DNA of 16,214 nt from Pseudomonadota bacterium (GTDB lineage: Bacteria > Pseudomonadota > Gammaproteobacteria > Burkholderiales > Ferrovaceae), in contig JAJZEL010000225.1 in the NCBI GenBank assembly GCA_021828575.1, positions 1 to 16,214 on the forward strand, given 5' to 3'. The translations under genes and the position numbers were made by a program. Every line of letters starts with the position of its first letter. The stretch's first letter is position 1. Under the pieces are notes generated by a model. It saw only the letters and a list, made by a program, of their open reading frames with translations. It made no database searches and was not told where the DNA came from. Below, piece after piece: positions 1 to 7,858 of this stretch.

Positions 1-1
1 C

Positions 2-565
2 CTGTTCGAGAGCCTGTTCAAGGCCAATCTTTGGACCTGGATTTTTGGAGCCATGTTTCACTTTGGTCTGCTTCTGGTATTTATCCGACACCTCAGATAT
101 GTCATGCAACCAGTGTGGTCATGGGTGAACCTTATGCAACCCCTAGGAGTTTATGGCGGAATGCTCATGATAGTGGGGCTTTCGGGTTTGTGGGCACGCA
201 GGATTTTCGTGGAGCGCATTCGTTATATTTCGACGCCGTCTGACCACTTGATGCTGGTATTGCTTCTATGCATTGGTTGCTCGGGATTGTTGCTCAAGTT
301 CTTTGTTCATCCTGACATTGTCGGAATAAAAAATTTCGTTCAGGGCTGGTTGATGTTTGATGCAGGTGTTTTTCCAAAAGAAAACGGATTGTTCATTCAC
401 TTGGGTCTTGTCCTGATACTGATGGTCATTTTTCCATTCAGCAAGTTGCTTCACGCTCCTGGTGTGTTCTTTTCCCCGACCAGAAACCAGATGGACAATT
501 CCAGAGAAAAACGCCATTTGACCAGTTGGGCCAAATCGCTGGATGAGGAGGGGTTCCATGGCTGA
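2..565 (+). CDS. dsrM: DsrM, cytochrome b membrane subunit of DsrMKJOP (5' truncated by window edge)
   Basis: This is the last 187 codons of DsrM; the start lies outside the window. DsrM is the NarI-like dihaem cytochrome b of the DsrMKJOP complex and exchanges electrons between the quinone pool and DsrK. Several hydrophobic helices are visible. Numbering from the first full codon, His20 and His30 lie 10 residues apart in one helix and His133 and His151 lie 18 apart near the C-terminus. These are the spacings of the four haem b ligands in NarI (His56/66 and His187/205), so all four ligands appear present. Assignment rests on this pattern plus dsrK immediately downstream. The stop overlaps the dsrK start by 8 nt. 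Upstream dsrAB, dsrEFH and dsrC would be expected to the left of the window, but that is inference. A NarI subunit of nitrate reductase is excluded by context. Confidence 0.93.
   Translation: MFESLFKANLWTWIFGAMFHFGLLLVFIRHLRYVMQPVWSWVNLMQPLGVYGGMLMIVGLSGLWARRIFVERIRYISTPSDHLMLVLLLCIGCSGLLLKFFVHPDIVGIKNFVQGWLMFDAGVFPKENGLFIHLGLVLILMVIFPFSKLLHAPGVFFSPTRNQMDNSREKRHLTSWAKSLDEEGFHG
546..551 (+). promoter_or_regulatory. Ribosome binding site that fixes the dsrK start
   Basis: A perfect AGGAGG lies 6 nt before the ATG at 558. An in-frame ATG at 543 would place this site inside the coding region, so 558 is the start. The site lies in the last codons of dsrM. Confidence 0.85.
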
Positions 566-2090
566 CAATGTGGTTGCTCCTCCTTATCGTGTCATTCCCA
601 TCATTCCTGCCCTGGAACGTGATGCCATGGCCAGAACGAGGTCTTTTGTTGCAAATGAAAAAATCCAGGGTGCCATTGGGTTTCCGGGGCAGTTGACGGA
701 TGACTGGAAAGACCGAGCTCTTGGGAAGATGAAAGAGCTGCTGGGGAAATATCGGTCTTTGAAGGTGTACATGGATGCCTGTGTGCACTGTGGTGCCTGT
801 AGCGACAAGTGCCATTATTTCATTGGTACCCATGACCCCAAAAACATGCCTGTGGCGCGGCAGGATTTGATGCGTAGCGTATACAGGCGCTATTTCACCC
901 TTGCAGGAAAATATTTTCCCTGGCTAGTAGGTGCCAGAGATTTGACAAGAGAAGTACTGGACGAGTGGTATACCTATTACAACCAGTGTTCAGAGTGTCG
1001 GCGGTGTTCCGTGTTCTGCCCATATGGCATCGATACTGCAGAAGTCACCATGGCGGCCAGAGAGATTCTGGACACTGTGGGATATGGTCAGAAGTACACG
1101 AATGAAATCATCGGGAAAGTTCATAGCATCGGAAATAACCTTGGATTACCAGGTCCTGCTCTGGAGGATACGTTGCAGGGCCTCGAAGAAGATGTCAAGG
1201 AAGATACCGGGGTCGATGTGAGATTTCCGATTGACGTCAAAGGGGCAGAAGTCCTGTTGATCACGCCTTCCGCCGATTTTTTTGCTGAACCCCATATAGA
1301 TAGCCTGATCGGTTACGCCAAAGTATTTCATGCGGCAGGTATCAGCTGGACCCTGTCTTCCATGGCGTCAGAAGCGGGAAATTTTGGCATGTTCATAGGC
1401 AACTACGAACAGTTGCACAAAATTGCCCTGAGGATCAGGAAAGCCGCCCTGGAGTTGGGAGTCAAACGCATTGTCGTGGGTGAATGCGGTCATGCCTGGC
1501 GCGTGGCTTATAGCTTTTGGAATACCTTGACAGGCATCGGAAGCGGGGCAACGGATCCTTATGCGCTCCAGCTTCAAAAGCAACTGGATTCATCCTTCAA
1601 GCAGCCCACGCACATTTGCGAACTGACCTGGGATTTGATCGAGAAAAAAATGCTTCGCTTCGACAAGGAAGCCAATGATCAATATGTGGTCACATTTCAT
1701 GATTCCTGCAATGTAGCCCGAGGGTCGCGAATGGGTGACTGGGCAGGTGGTCAGTTTGAAATACCCAGAAACATCATTAGGTCTGTGGCCAATCACTTTG
1801 TGGAGATGGATGAACACACCATCAAGGAGCAGACATTTTGTTGCGGAGGTGGAGGGGGGCTTTTGACCGATGATCTTCTGGATCTCAGGGTGAAAGGTGC
1901 ATTGCCGAGAATGGAAGCACTCAAAGCGGTTGCTGATAGTCATGGAGTCAACTTCATGGCCACCATATGCGCCATATGCAAGGCCCAATTTTCAAAGGTA
2001 TTGCCTTATTACCAGTTTGACAGGCGGGTAGTGGGTGGTGTGCATCAGTTAGTCAGTAACGCCATCATTCTTGGTAATAATGTTCATTAA
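558..2090 (+). CDS. dsrK: DsrK, HdrD-like iron-sulfur subunit of DsrMKJOP
   Basis: This is a 510-residue cytoplasmic iron-sulfur protein related to the HdrD subunit of heterodisulfide reductase. It is the presumed site where the DsrMKJOP complex acts on the DsrC trisulfide/disulfide. Two ferredoxin-type [4Fe-4S] motifs are clear: C75-x2-C78-x2-C81-x3-C85 and C144-x2-C147-x2-C150-x3-C154-P. The C-terminal half carries cysteine-rich motifs of the HdrD/CCG type, with FHDSCNVARG followed by CCGGGGGLL (Cys428, Cys429) and a late ICAICK motif, which would hold the special catalytic [4Fe-4S] cluster. There is no signal peptide and no membrane segment, as expected. The gene is translationally coupled to dsrM (8-nt overlap ATGGCTGA) and is followed after 21 nt by dsrL. 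Length and motif order match DsrK, so I see nothing missing. Confidence 0.97.
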   Translation: MADNVVAPPYRVIPIIPALERDAMARTRSFVANEKIQGAIGFPGQLTDDWKDRALGKMKELLGKYRSLKVYMDACVHCGACSDKCHYFIGTHDPKNMPVARQDLMRSVYRRYFTLAGKYFPWLVGARDLTREVLDEWYTYYNQCSECRRCSVFCPYGIDTAEVTMAAREILDTVGYGQKYTNEIIGKVHSIGNNLGLPGPALEDTLQGLEEDVKEDTGVDVRFPIDVKGAEVLLITPSADFFAEPHIDSLIGYAKVFHAAGISWTLSSMASEAGNFGMFIGNYEQLHKIALRIRKAALELGVKRIVVGECGHAWRVAYSFWNTLTGIGSGATDPYALQLQKQLDSSFKQPTHICELTWDLIEKKMLRFDKEANDQYVVTFHDSCNVARGSRMGDWAGGQFEIPRNIIRSVANHFVEMDEHTIKEQTFCCGGGGGLLTDDLLDLRVKGALPRMEALKAVADSHGVNFMATICAICKAQFSKVLPYYQFDRRVVGGVHQLVSNAIILGNNVH

Positions 2091-2111
2091 ACAGGAACCG
2101 GGAGGAGCGAC

Positions 2112-4061
2112 ATGACGGATATCATGGAGAAAAAAGACGAGCATTTGACATTTCGTCGTTACAAGGACGGAGATCATCAAACGCACTCCTTTCGAGAGAA
2201 GATTCTTCAAGCCAGCTATTCGCACAAATGCCCCACCTACATTCAATCGACACCGCCTTGTCAGGGCAGTTGTCCGGCGGGTGAGGATATCAGGCGTTAT
2301 CTACAGATTGCCCGAGGAATGGAAAAGCCTCCTGCAGGGATGCCATGGCAGGAGTTTGCTTGGAGAGTACTGACGGCGGCCAATCCATTTCCTTCCGTCA
2401 TGGGCAGGGTTTGTCCTGCTCCCTGTGAAACGGGTTGTAATCGAAACGAGGTGGAAGATCATGTGGGTATTAATTCTGTCGAGCATTTCCTTGGCGAATA
2501 TGGAGTAGCCAACCAGCTGAAATTCAAGGCGACAGACGCAAATACCGGGAAAAAAGTGGCCGTGATAGGAGGGGGGCCTGCGGGGCTGTCCTGCGCCTAT
2601 CAACTAGCCATGAAGGGCCATGATGTCACCATTTTTGACGAGCATGAGTACCTTGGTGGCATGATGAGATACGGCATTCCAGGTTTTCGGACGCCTCGGG
2701 ATATTCTGGATGCGGAAATTCAGCGCATCGTCGAGTTGGGTGTCAAGACTCGCATGAAGTGTCATGTGGGTCGTGATGTCACAATGAATCAAATTCGCAC
2801 CGAGTTTGATGCTGTGTTTTTGGGCATGGGTGCACAATCGGGCAGGGCACTTCCGGTCAATGACAGCGAGGCGCCCAATGTGGTCACTGCAACGGCTTTT
2901 TTGAAGGCATTCAACGATGGGCGATTGAACTACGTAGGTCAGCGGGTAGTGGTGGTTGGTGGAGGTGATACATCCATTGATGTGGCAACCGTAGCCAGAC
3001 GCCTGGGCCATATCGAAAATGCAAAACCAACCGATATGGAGCAAGCTATTGCTGGTCAGGTGGCTCATGACGTGGCTCATATATCCGCCCGGCAAGGTGC
3101 TGAAGTGACGTTGACCACAATATTTTCTATTGACAAGATGCAGGCCAACAAGCATGAAGTCGAGCAGGCCATGGCTGAAGGCATTGATATCAGGGGAGGA
3201 TTGGTTCCTATTGGGATTGTACGTGGTGGTGATGGCAGGGCAACCGCCCTCAGGGTGGCGCAATGTCAGGCGAAAATGGTTGGAGGAAAACTCGAAATCA
3301 CTGTTCAGGAAGGAACAGAAGAAGAGATACCGGCTGATCTGGTTGTTTCGGCCATTGGCCAGGCTGTGGATTTTTCCGGTCTCGAACTGTTCGATAACGG
3401 TCGCGGGGCAGTGACCGCTGATAAGAATTACCAGGTACTGGGGCATGATGGGGTGTTTGCAGGCGGAGATGTGATTCGTCCTCACCTGCTGACCACAGCC
3501 ATTGGTCACGGGGCCATTGCTGCTGATGGAATCGATCGTTTTCTGGCAGGGGAAGACCAGGAAAAACGTCCAAAGATCGATGTGCATAGTTTTGACCTGA
3601 TGAGAAAGATGATGGAGTCGGGTTTGAACATTTCCCACGTTCAGGAACCCATACGCGGAACGGACTCGGCTCCGGTCATCCACAATTACGATGATCGGTC
3701 CGGACGGTATGTCATTTCACATAAAGAATTGTTCCTTGGGCATTTTGGATTTGTTCCCCGAAAACGTCGGCAAGTGACCACATTAAACCGTGAATCAGCG
3801 TTGGGTAATTTTGATGACCGACTCCATTGCCTTTCCGAAGAAGAGGCTGTGGCTGAAGCCAAGCGTTGTATGAGCTGTGGCCTCTGTTTTCAATGCGATA
3901 ACTGTGTGGTGTACTGCCCGCAAACAGCTGTATTCAGAGTGCCAAAATCCAAGTCCACAGTGGGTCGCTACGTTGACACGGATTACACAAAGTGCATTGG
4001 CTGTCATATTTGCCACGATGTGTGTCCTACTGGGTACATTCAAATGGGGTTGGGAGAGTAG
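2112..4061 (+). CDS. dsrL: DsrL, NAD(P)H:acceptor oxidoreductase of the rDsr pathway
   Basis: DsrL is a cytoplasmic iron-sulfur flavoprotein of the glutamate synthase small-subunit family. In sulfur oxidisers it interacts with DsrAB and passes electrons from sulfite-forming DsrAB to NAD+. The 649-residue length fits the family. The N-terminal cluster region has Cys40, Cys50, Cys54, Cys101, Cys105 and Cys109. The FAD-binding glycine motif GGGPAG lies at 153-158 and a second dinucleotide motif, GGGD, at 283-286. The C-terminal ferredoxin domain has C586/C589/C592/C595/C598/C602-P and C628-x2-C631-x2-C634-x3-C638-P, giving two [4Fe-4S] clusters. A strong GGAGGAG lies just upstream of the ATG at 2112. 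Position between dsrK and dsrJ matches A. vinosum. Presence of dsrL with dsrN supports the oxidative rather than the sulfate-reducing direction, although some DsrL types also occur in reducers. Confidence 0.96.
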   Translation: MTDIMEKKDEHLTFRRYKDGDHQTHSFREKILQASYSHKCPTYIQSTPPCQGSCPAGEDIRRYLQIARGMEKPPAGMPWQEFAWRVLTAANPFPSVMGRVCPAPCETGCNRNEVEDHVGINSVEHFLGEYGVANQLKFKATDANTGKKVAVIGGGPAGLSCAYQLAMKGHDVTIFDEHEYLGGMMRYGIPGFRTPRDILDAEIQRIVELGVKTRMKCHVGRDVTMNQIRTEFDAVFLGMGAQSGRALPVNDSEAPNVVTATAFLKAFNDGRLNYVGQRVVVVGGGDTSIDVATVARRLGHIENAKPTDMEQAIAGQVAHDVAHISARQGAEVTLTTIFSIDKMQANKHEVEQAMAEGIDIRGGLVPIGIVRGGDGRATALRVAQCQAKMVGGKLEITVQEGTEEEIPADLVVSAIGQAVDFSGLELFDNGRGAVTADKNYQVLGHDGVFAGGDVIRPHLLTTAIGHGAIAADGIDRFLAGEDQEKRPKIDVHSFDLMRKMMESGLNISHVQEPIRGTDSAPVIHNYDDRSGRYVISHKELFLGHFGFVPRKRRQVTTLNRESALGNFDDRLHCLSEEEAVAEAKRCMSCGLCFQCDNCVVYCPQTAVFRVPKSKSTVGRYVDTDYTKCIGCHICHDVCPTGYIQMGLGE

Positions 4062-4065
4062 TGGC

Positions 4066-4485
4066 ATGTTTGTCGGGATGCCCATGAAGGTTTGGCGCTT
4101 CTGGTGGTATTTGATGGGGACATCGTGCCTTGTGTGGACAATGAGTTTGCAGGCCGCTGTCCCACCCCTGGATCTGGATATTGGCCTGGGTGGGCACTGT
4201 GTTGATGATCCGCAATACATGCGGTTGAACCACATGAAACTGTTATTGAAGCAGCGTGATGAAACCGTCCGACAAGGGATTCGTGGTGGAAAATACAGTT
4301 TGGCCAAGTGTGTTGACTGTCATGCAAGCAAGGTTAACCACAGTGTGTTGGGAACCGACCGAAATTTTTGTCAAGGATGTCATGTTTATGCATCCGTGAA
4401 AATTGATTGTTTTGAATGCCATTCCAGCAGTCCAACCGTGCATACATTGAGAAGACAGGCTGCTGTGGAAAGCCATAAGGAGTGA
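4066..4485 (+). CDS. dsrJ: DsrJ, periplasmic triheme cytochrome c
   Basis: This is a 139-residue protein with an N-terminal hydrophobic segment (about residues 9-30) that acts as signal or membrane anchor, and three CXXCH haem c sites: CVDCH (82-86), CQGCH (102-106) and CFECH (115-119). DsrJ is the periplasmic cytochrome of DsrMKJOP. In A. vinosum one haem has unusual His/Cys ligation by a conserved cysteine before the haem sites (Cys46); here Cys45 in the GGHCVDD context is the apparent equivalent. The ATG at 4066 is chosen because GGGAGAG precedes it by about 7 nt and it begins 4 nt after the dsrL stop; in-frame ATGs at 4078 and 4084 are alternatives. The open frame extends upstream into dsrL but that part is not coding. 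The stop lies just before dsrO. Confidence 0.95.
   Translation: MFVGMPMKVWRFWWYLMGTSCLVWTMSLQAAVPPLDLDIGLGGHCVDDPQYMRLNHMKLLLKQRDETVRQGIRGGKYSLAKCVDCHASKVNHSVLGTDRNFCQGCHVYASVKIDCFECHSSSPTVHTLRRQAAVESHKE
4477..4482 (+). promoter_or_regulatory. Ribosome binding site that fixes the dsrO start
   Basis: AAGGAG lies 5 nt before the ATG at 4488. The in-frame GTG at 4482 overlaps this site and has none of its own, so 4488 is preferred. Confidence 0.75.
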
Positions 4486-4487
4486 CG

Positions 4488-5234
4488 ATGAGTGACAAAT
4501 GCGCTCAGTCCAGGCGTAACTTCCTGTCGCGGGGTGCGGCCCTGACCGCTGCCGTTGCCATTGCTCCCGGAATCCTTCTGTATGACTTTGCCCGGGCAAG
4601 GCCCGTAGGAGAGCCCGCCTCAGGAAAAGTGAGATGGGGAATGCTGATTGATACCACTCAATGCGAAAGCGGTTGTGATGAATGTGTTCAGGCCTGTAAT
4701 CGGGAAAACGCCTTGGGAAGTGATACAGGAGCGACTGCCCCTCAGTGGATACGTAAGGTGGATCTTGAACAGGAGGGATCAGGAAAAAAACTGTCGCTTC
4801 CCATGATGTGCCAGCATTGTGCAGAACCTCCATGCGTGGAGGTGTGTCCGACAGGGGCTTCTTTCAAGCGCGCGGATGGTATCGTGCTGGTTGACAAGCA
4901 TCGTTGCATAGGGTGTCGTTATTGCATGATGGCTTGCCCGTTCGAGGCAAGGTCATTTGTTCACGAACCTGTTCTGGATCATTCTGGCGCAACCCCCAGA
5001 GGGAAGGGAACAGTGGAAAGTTGCACCCTTTGCGTCCATAGGGTAGATGAAGGGCGATTGCCTGCCTGTGTCGAGGCCTGCTCAAAATCAGGACATCAGG
5101 CCATCCTTTTTGGTGACTTGAGTGACCCTGCAAGTGAAATTTCAAAACGTATTCTCAGTGTGACTCCCACCCACCTTCGGGCAGACCTGAACCTGGGTAC
5201 CGGGGTATCTTATTTGGGGTTGGAGTCCTCATGA
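4488..5234 (+). CDS. dsrO: DsrO, periplasmic Tat-exported ferredoxin subunit of DsrMKJOP
   Basis: This is a 248-residue four-cluster iron-sulfur protein. It begins with a twin-arginine signal, SRRNFL at residues 8-13, followed by an alanine-rich hydrophobic stretch, so it is folded in the cytoplasm and exported by Tat. Cysteine motifs supply four [4Fe-4S] clusters: C59/C63/C66/C70, C108/C111/C116/C120, C140/C143/C146/C150 and C179/C182/C194/C198. This is the arrangement of the NrfC/HybA/DmsB family. DsrO is thought to relay electrons between DsrJ and the membrane protein DsrP. Its stop overlaps the dsrP start by 4 nt (ATGA), consistent with tight coupling of the two partner subunits. No cysteine is missing from any of the four motifs. 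Confidence 0.96.
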   Translation: MSDKCAQSRRNFLSRGAALTAAVAIAPGILLYDFARARPVGEPASGKVRWGMLIDTTQCESGCDECVQACNRENALGSDTGATAPQWIRKVDLEQEGSGKKLSLPMMCQHCAEPPCVEVCPTGASFKRADGIVLVDKHRCIGCRYCMMACPFEARSFVHEPVLDHSGATPRGKGTVESCTLCVHRVDEGRLPACVEACSKSGHQAILFGDLSDPASEISKRILSVTPTHLRADLNLGTGVSYLGLESS

Positions 5235-6427
5235 CACAACCATCGAGGTCCCCAATAACAGTGCGTCTCACCCGTTATTTCTTCGTTCTTTTTCCGGGTG
5301 TTTTTTTGGTTTTGGCAGGAGCTTGGTCTGCATTTCAGATGGAAGAGCACGGGCATGTGATTACCGGAATGAACAATCAGGTGGTCTGGGGTTTGCCCCA
5401 TGTTTTTGCCATATTCCTGATCGTTTCTGCATCAGGCATCTTGAACGTGGCCTCCATGGGTTCCGTGTTTGGGCAGCCTGTCTACAAGGCCAGAGCCCCT
5501 CTGTCCGGGTTGCTGGCCATTGCGATGCTTGCCGCCGGTCTTTCAGTACTCATGCTGGATCTGGGAAGGCCAGATCGCGTGGTTCTGGCAGCCACAACCT
5601 ATAACGTGACCTCGGTCTTTGCATGGAACGTCTTGCTATACTCCGGTCTCTTTGCAACGGTGCTCATGTATTTGTGGACACTTCTGGATCGTACCATGGG
5701 CAAGTGGACAAAACCGGCTGGCATACTGGTGTTTGTCTGGCGCTTCATTCTAACCAGTGGAACAGGGCTGATTTTTGCATTTCTTGTGGCAAGGCAGGCT
5801 TATGGTTCTGCATTGCTCCCTCCCATGTTCATCGTCATGTCATTTGCATGGGGAATGAGTGTATTTCTTCTGGTGCAGTCAGGAGTTCTCTGGTGGCATC
5901 ACTTGCCTTTGGAACCAGCCATTCTGAAACGCATGAAAAACCTGCTTGCGCTGTTTGTGCTGGCGGTTCTTTATCTGGTAGCCATATACCACATGACCAA
6001 TCTTTATTTTTCCAGACAGGCAGCGTTTGAACGATTCATTCTCCTGGATGGAGGAACGGCTACGCTGTCTTTTTGGTTGGGGTATGTGCTACTAGGGACC
6101 TTGTTACCAATTGTGTTGTTGCTGACTCCGTTGAGCGCCCGGGTATGCAATGTCTTGATGGCTAGTTTTTTTGTGCTCATTGGGGCATTTTCCTTTCTTT
6201 ACACGTTTATCGTTGGTGGTCAGGAGTTTCCACTTCTTGTCTTCACAGGGTACAAAGTGCATAGCTCATTCGGTGATGGCATGATCGCCAGTTATACTCC
6301 CAGCCTGTATGAGTGGCTTCTCGGGTTGGGTGGATTGGGGGTGGCTTTTGTCATTACGGTCATTGGGCTGGGCCTGTTTAATTTTCTTCCAAGAGACGTC
6401 GTAGAGAAGGCTTCTGTATCGGGTTGA
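5231..6427 (+). CDS. dsrP: DsrP, NrfD-like integral membrane subunit of DsrMKJOP
   Basis: This 398-residue, strongly hydrophobic protein has about ten predicted membrane helices by eye and belongs to the NrfD/PsrC/HybB family of quinone-interacting membrane proteins. It carries no haem or cluster motif. In DsrMKJOP it forms a second membrane module with DsrO and DsrJ. Charged loops such as DLGRPDR (after the third helix) resemble conserved family positions. The start is the ATG overlapping the dsrO stop (ATGA), with GGAG 5 nt before it inside dsrO. dsrN follows after only 3 nt. Family membership is firm; the dsrP label comes from context and length (A. vinosum DsrP is about 400 residues). Confidence 0.95.
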   Translation: MTQPSRSPITVRLTRYFFVLFPGVFLVLAGAWSAFQMEEHGHVITGMNNQVVWGLPHVFAIFLIVSASGILNVASMGSVFGQPVYKARAPLSGLLAIAMLAAGLSVLMLDLGRPDRVVLAATTYNVTSVFAWNVLLYSGLFATVLMYLWTLLDRTMGKWTKPAGILVFVWRFILTSGTGLIFAFLVARQAYGSALLPPMFIVMSFAWGMSVFLLVQSGVLWWHHLPLEPAILKRMKNLLALFVLAVLYLVAIYHMTNLYFSRQAAFERFILLDGGTATLSFWLGYVLLGTLLPIVLLLTPLSARVCNVLMASFFVLIGAFSFLYTFIVGGQEFPLLVFTGYKVHSSFGDGMIASYTPSLYEWLLGLGGLGVAFVITVIGLGLFNFLPRDVVEKASVSG

Positions 6428-6430
6428 ATC

Positions 6431-7858
6431 ATGCACCGGATGCTGATATCAGCCGCTCACAAATCTTCAGGAAAAACACTTTTTTCAGTGGGTTTGTGCG
6501 CTGCATTGAAGCGACGAGGCCTTGCTGTTCAGCCTTTTAAAAAAGGACCGGATTATATCGATCCCATTTGGTTATCCAGAGCATCCGGCCTGGTCTGCAG
6601 GAATCTTGACCTTTATTTGATGGAAACCGCAGAGATCAGACGATTGTATGATCGTTTGTCCATGGGAAGGGATGCGTGTCTTGTGGAGGGTAACAAGGGT
6701 CTGTACGATGGCCTGGCACTGGACGGTAGCAACAGCAACGCAGAACTTGCCAGACGACTCGGGCTCCCCGTTATTCTGGTACTGGATGCGCAAGGAATGA
6801 CCCGTGGCATTGCTCCCCTGATTCTTGGTTATCAGTCTTTTGATAAGCACATTCAAATTGCTGGTGTTGTCCTGAATAAACTGGGAGGAAGCCGTCACGA
6901 ATCCAAATTAAGGGCTGTCATCGAACACTATACCGATGTTCCTGTACTGGGAGCACTGCATCAGGTTCCAGGGATTTTTGTCGACGAAAGGCATCTGGGT
7001 TTGGTTCCGGGAAACGAATGTGATGAGACAGAGAGCATCATTCAAACTCTCGGAAAAACCATTGAGTCATGTGTGGATATCGCGGTTCTTCTCGAATTGA
7101 CTCAAATGAGGGATACCACTCTGGTATCAGTCCATGAAGAGAACCTGCCAGCTGACAGCCCTGATGAAAGAGTGAACATCGGCATTGCTCGTGATCGTGC
7201 GTTTGGTTTTTATTATGCCGACGATCTGGAGGCTCTTGAACGCGCTGGTGCCCGGTTGGTTGCCATGGATACGCTTAGGGATGAGCGGTTGCCCGATATC
7301 GACGGGTTATACATTGGCGGCGGTTTTCCAGAGCAGTTCGCAGTCCAATTGTCGGACAATCATGTGTTCAGGCAGCAGTTATTACAGGCATTGCAGGCAG
7401 GGCTTCCCGCCTACGCGGAATGCGGGGGATTGATGTATTTAAGCAGGAGCATCACATGGAATGGTGTGACTTACCCCATGGTGGGGATGGTTCCAGGTGA
7501 TGTGGTCATGCATGAAAAACCGGTTGGTCGGGGGTATGTTCATCTTGAAGAGCAAGAGCATCATCCCTGGCCCCGTCCAAATCATCCATCAGGTAATATT
7601 CGTGCGCACGAATTTCATTATTCAGTGCTTGAAAACCTTCCAAAAGACATTCGATTTGCTTATGCCGTCAAACGTGGGTACGGCGTGGACGGTTACAATG
7701 ATGGCATCATGATGAACAATCTCCTGGCTTCTTATACACACCTCCGTCAAATTGGAAGTTGTTCCTGGGCTTCGCGGTTTGTTGCTTTTGTTCGACAATG
7801 CAAGGCGCTGTCATCACAGGTTCCACGGGTTTCCCAAAAATCTCATGAATACATCTGA
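6431..7858 (+). CDS. dsrN: DsrN, cobyrinate a,c-diamide synthase-like sirohaem amidase
   Basis: This 475-residue protein is of the CobB/CbiA family, glutamine-dependent amidotransferases that convert tetrapyrrole carboxylates to amides using ATP. In dsr loci DsrN is assigned the amidation of sirohaem to the sirohaem amide carried by DsrAB. The N-terminus holds the ATP-binding loop SAAHKSSGKT (residues 7-16) and the family signature KKGPDYIDP. The C-terminal glutaminase domain has YAECGGLMYL with nucleophile Cys331 and the partner His396 in HEFHYS, so both catalytic halves look intact. The ATG is 3 nt after dsrP. The 3' end overlaps the next gene by 14 nt. A true cobalamin-pathway CobB/CbiA is the alternative, but no other cobalamin gene is present and the position directly after dsrP is that of dsrN. 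Confidence 0.93.
   Translation: MHRMLISAAHKSSGKTLFSVGLCAALKRRGLAVQPFKKGPDYIDPIWLSRASGLVCRNLDLYLMETAEIRRLYDRLSMGRDACLVEGNKGLYDGLALDGSNSNAELARRLGLPVILVLDAQGMTRGIAPLILGYQSFDKHIQIAGVVLNKLGGSRHESKLRAVIEHYTDVPVLGALHQVPGIFVDERHLGLVPGNECDETESIIQTLGKTIESCVDIAVLLELTQMRDTTLVSVHEENLPADSPDERVNIGIARDRAFGFYYADDLEALERAGARLVAMDTLRDERLPDIDGLYIGGGFPEQFAVQLSDNHVFRQQLLQALQAGLPAYAECGGLMYLSRSITWNGVTYPMVGMVPGDVVMHEKPVGRGYVHLEEQEHHPWPRPNHPSGNIRAHEFHYSVLENLPKDIRFAYAVKRGYGVDGYNDGIMMNNLLASYTHLRQIGSCSWASRFVAFVRQCKALSSQVPRVSQKSHEYI

Noticed and set aside
543..557. Upstream ATG for dsrK
   Set aside because: The AGGAGG ribosome site lies inside this extension; the ATG at 558 is correctly spaced from it.
2..565. Reading the first gene as NarI of nitrate reductase
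   Set aside because: The helix and haem-ligand pattern is shared by both, but the next genes are dsrK, dsrL, dsrJ, dsrO and dsrP, and no narGHJ-like gene is present.
1964..1981. Short direct repeat of CATATGC near the end of dsrK
   Set aside because: It encodes the conserved TICAICK cysteine motif, so protein sequence explains it.
2604..3683. A 359-codon open frame on the minus strand inside dsrL
   Set aside because: It is fully antisense to dsrL, which has intact motifs across this span. Its translation is rich in His, Cys and Ser with no recognisable domain, so it is a shadow frame.
4482..4487. GTG start for dsrO
   Set aside because: It overlaps the AAGGAG site that serves the ATG at 4488.
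4243..4833. A 196-codon minus-strand frame across dsrJ and dsrO
   Set aside because: It is antisense to two genes with complete haem and cluster motifs, and shows no family pattern of its own.
7752..7844. Earlier ATG for the TrpD2-like gene
   Set aside because: It would add 31 residues encoded within dsrN that match nothing in the family; the ATG at 7845 gives the expected N-terminus.
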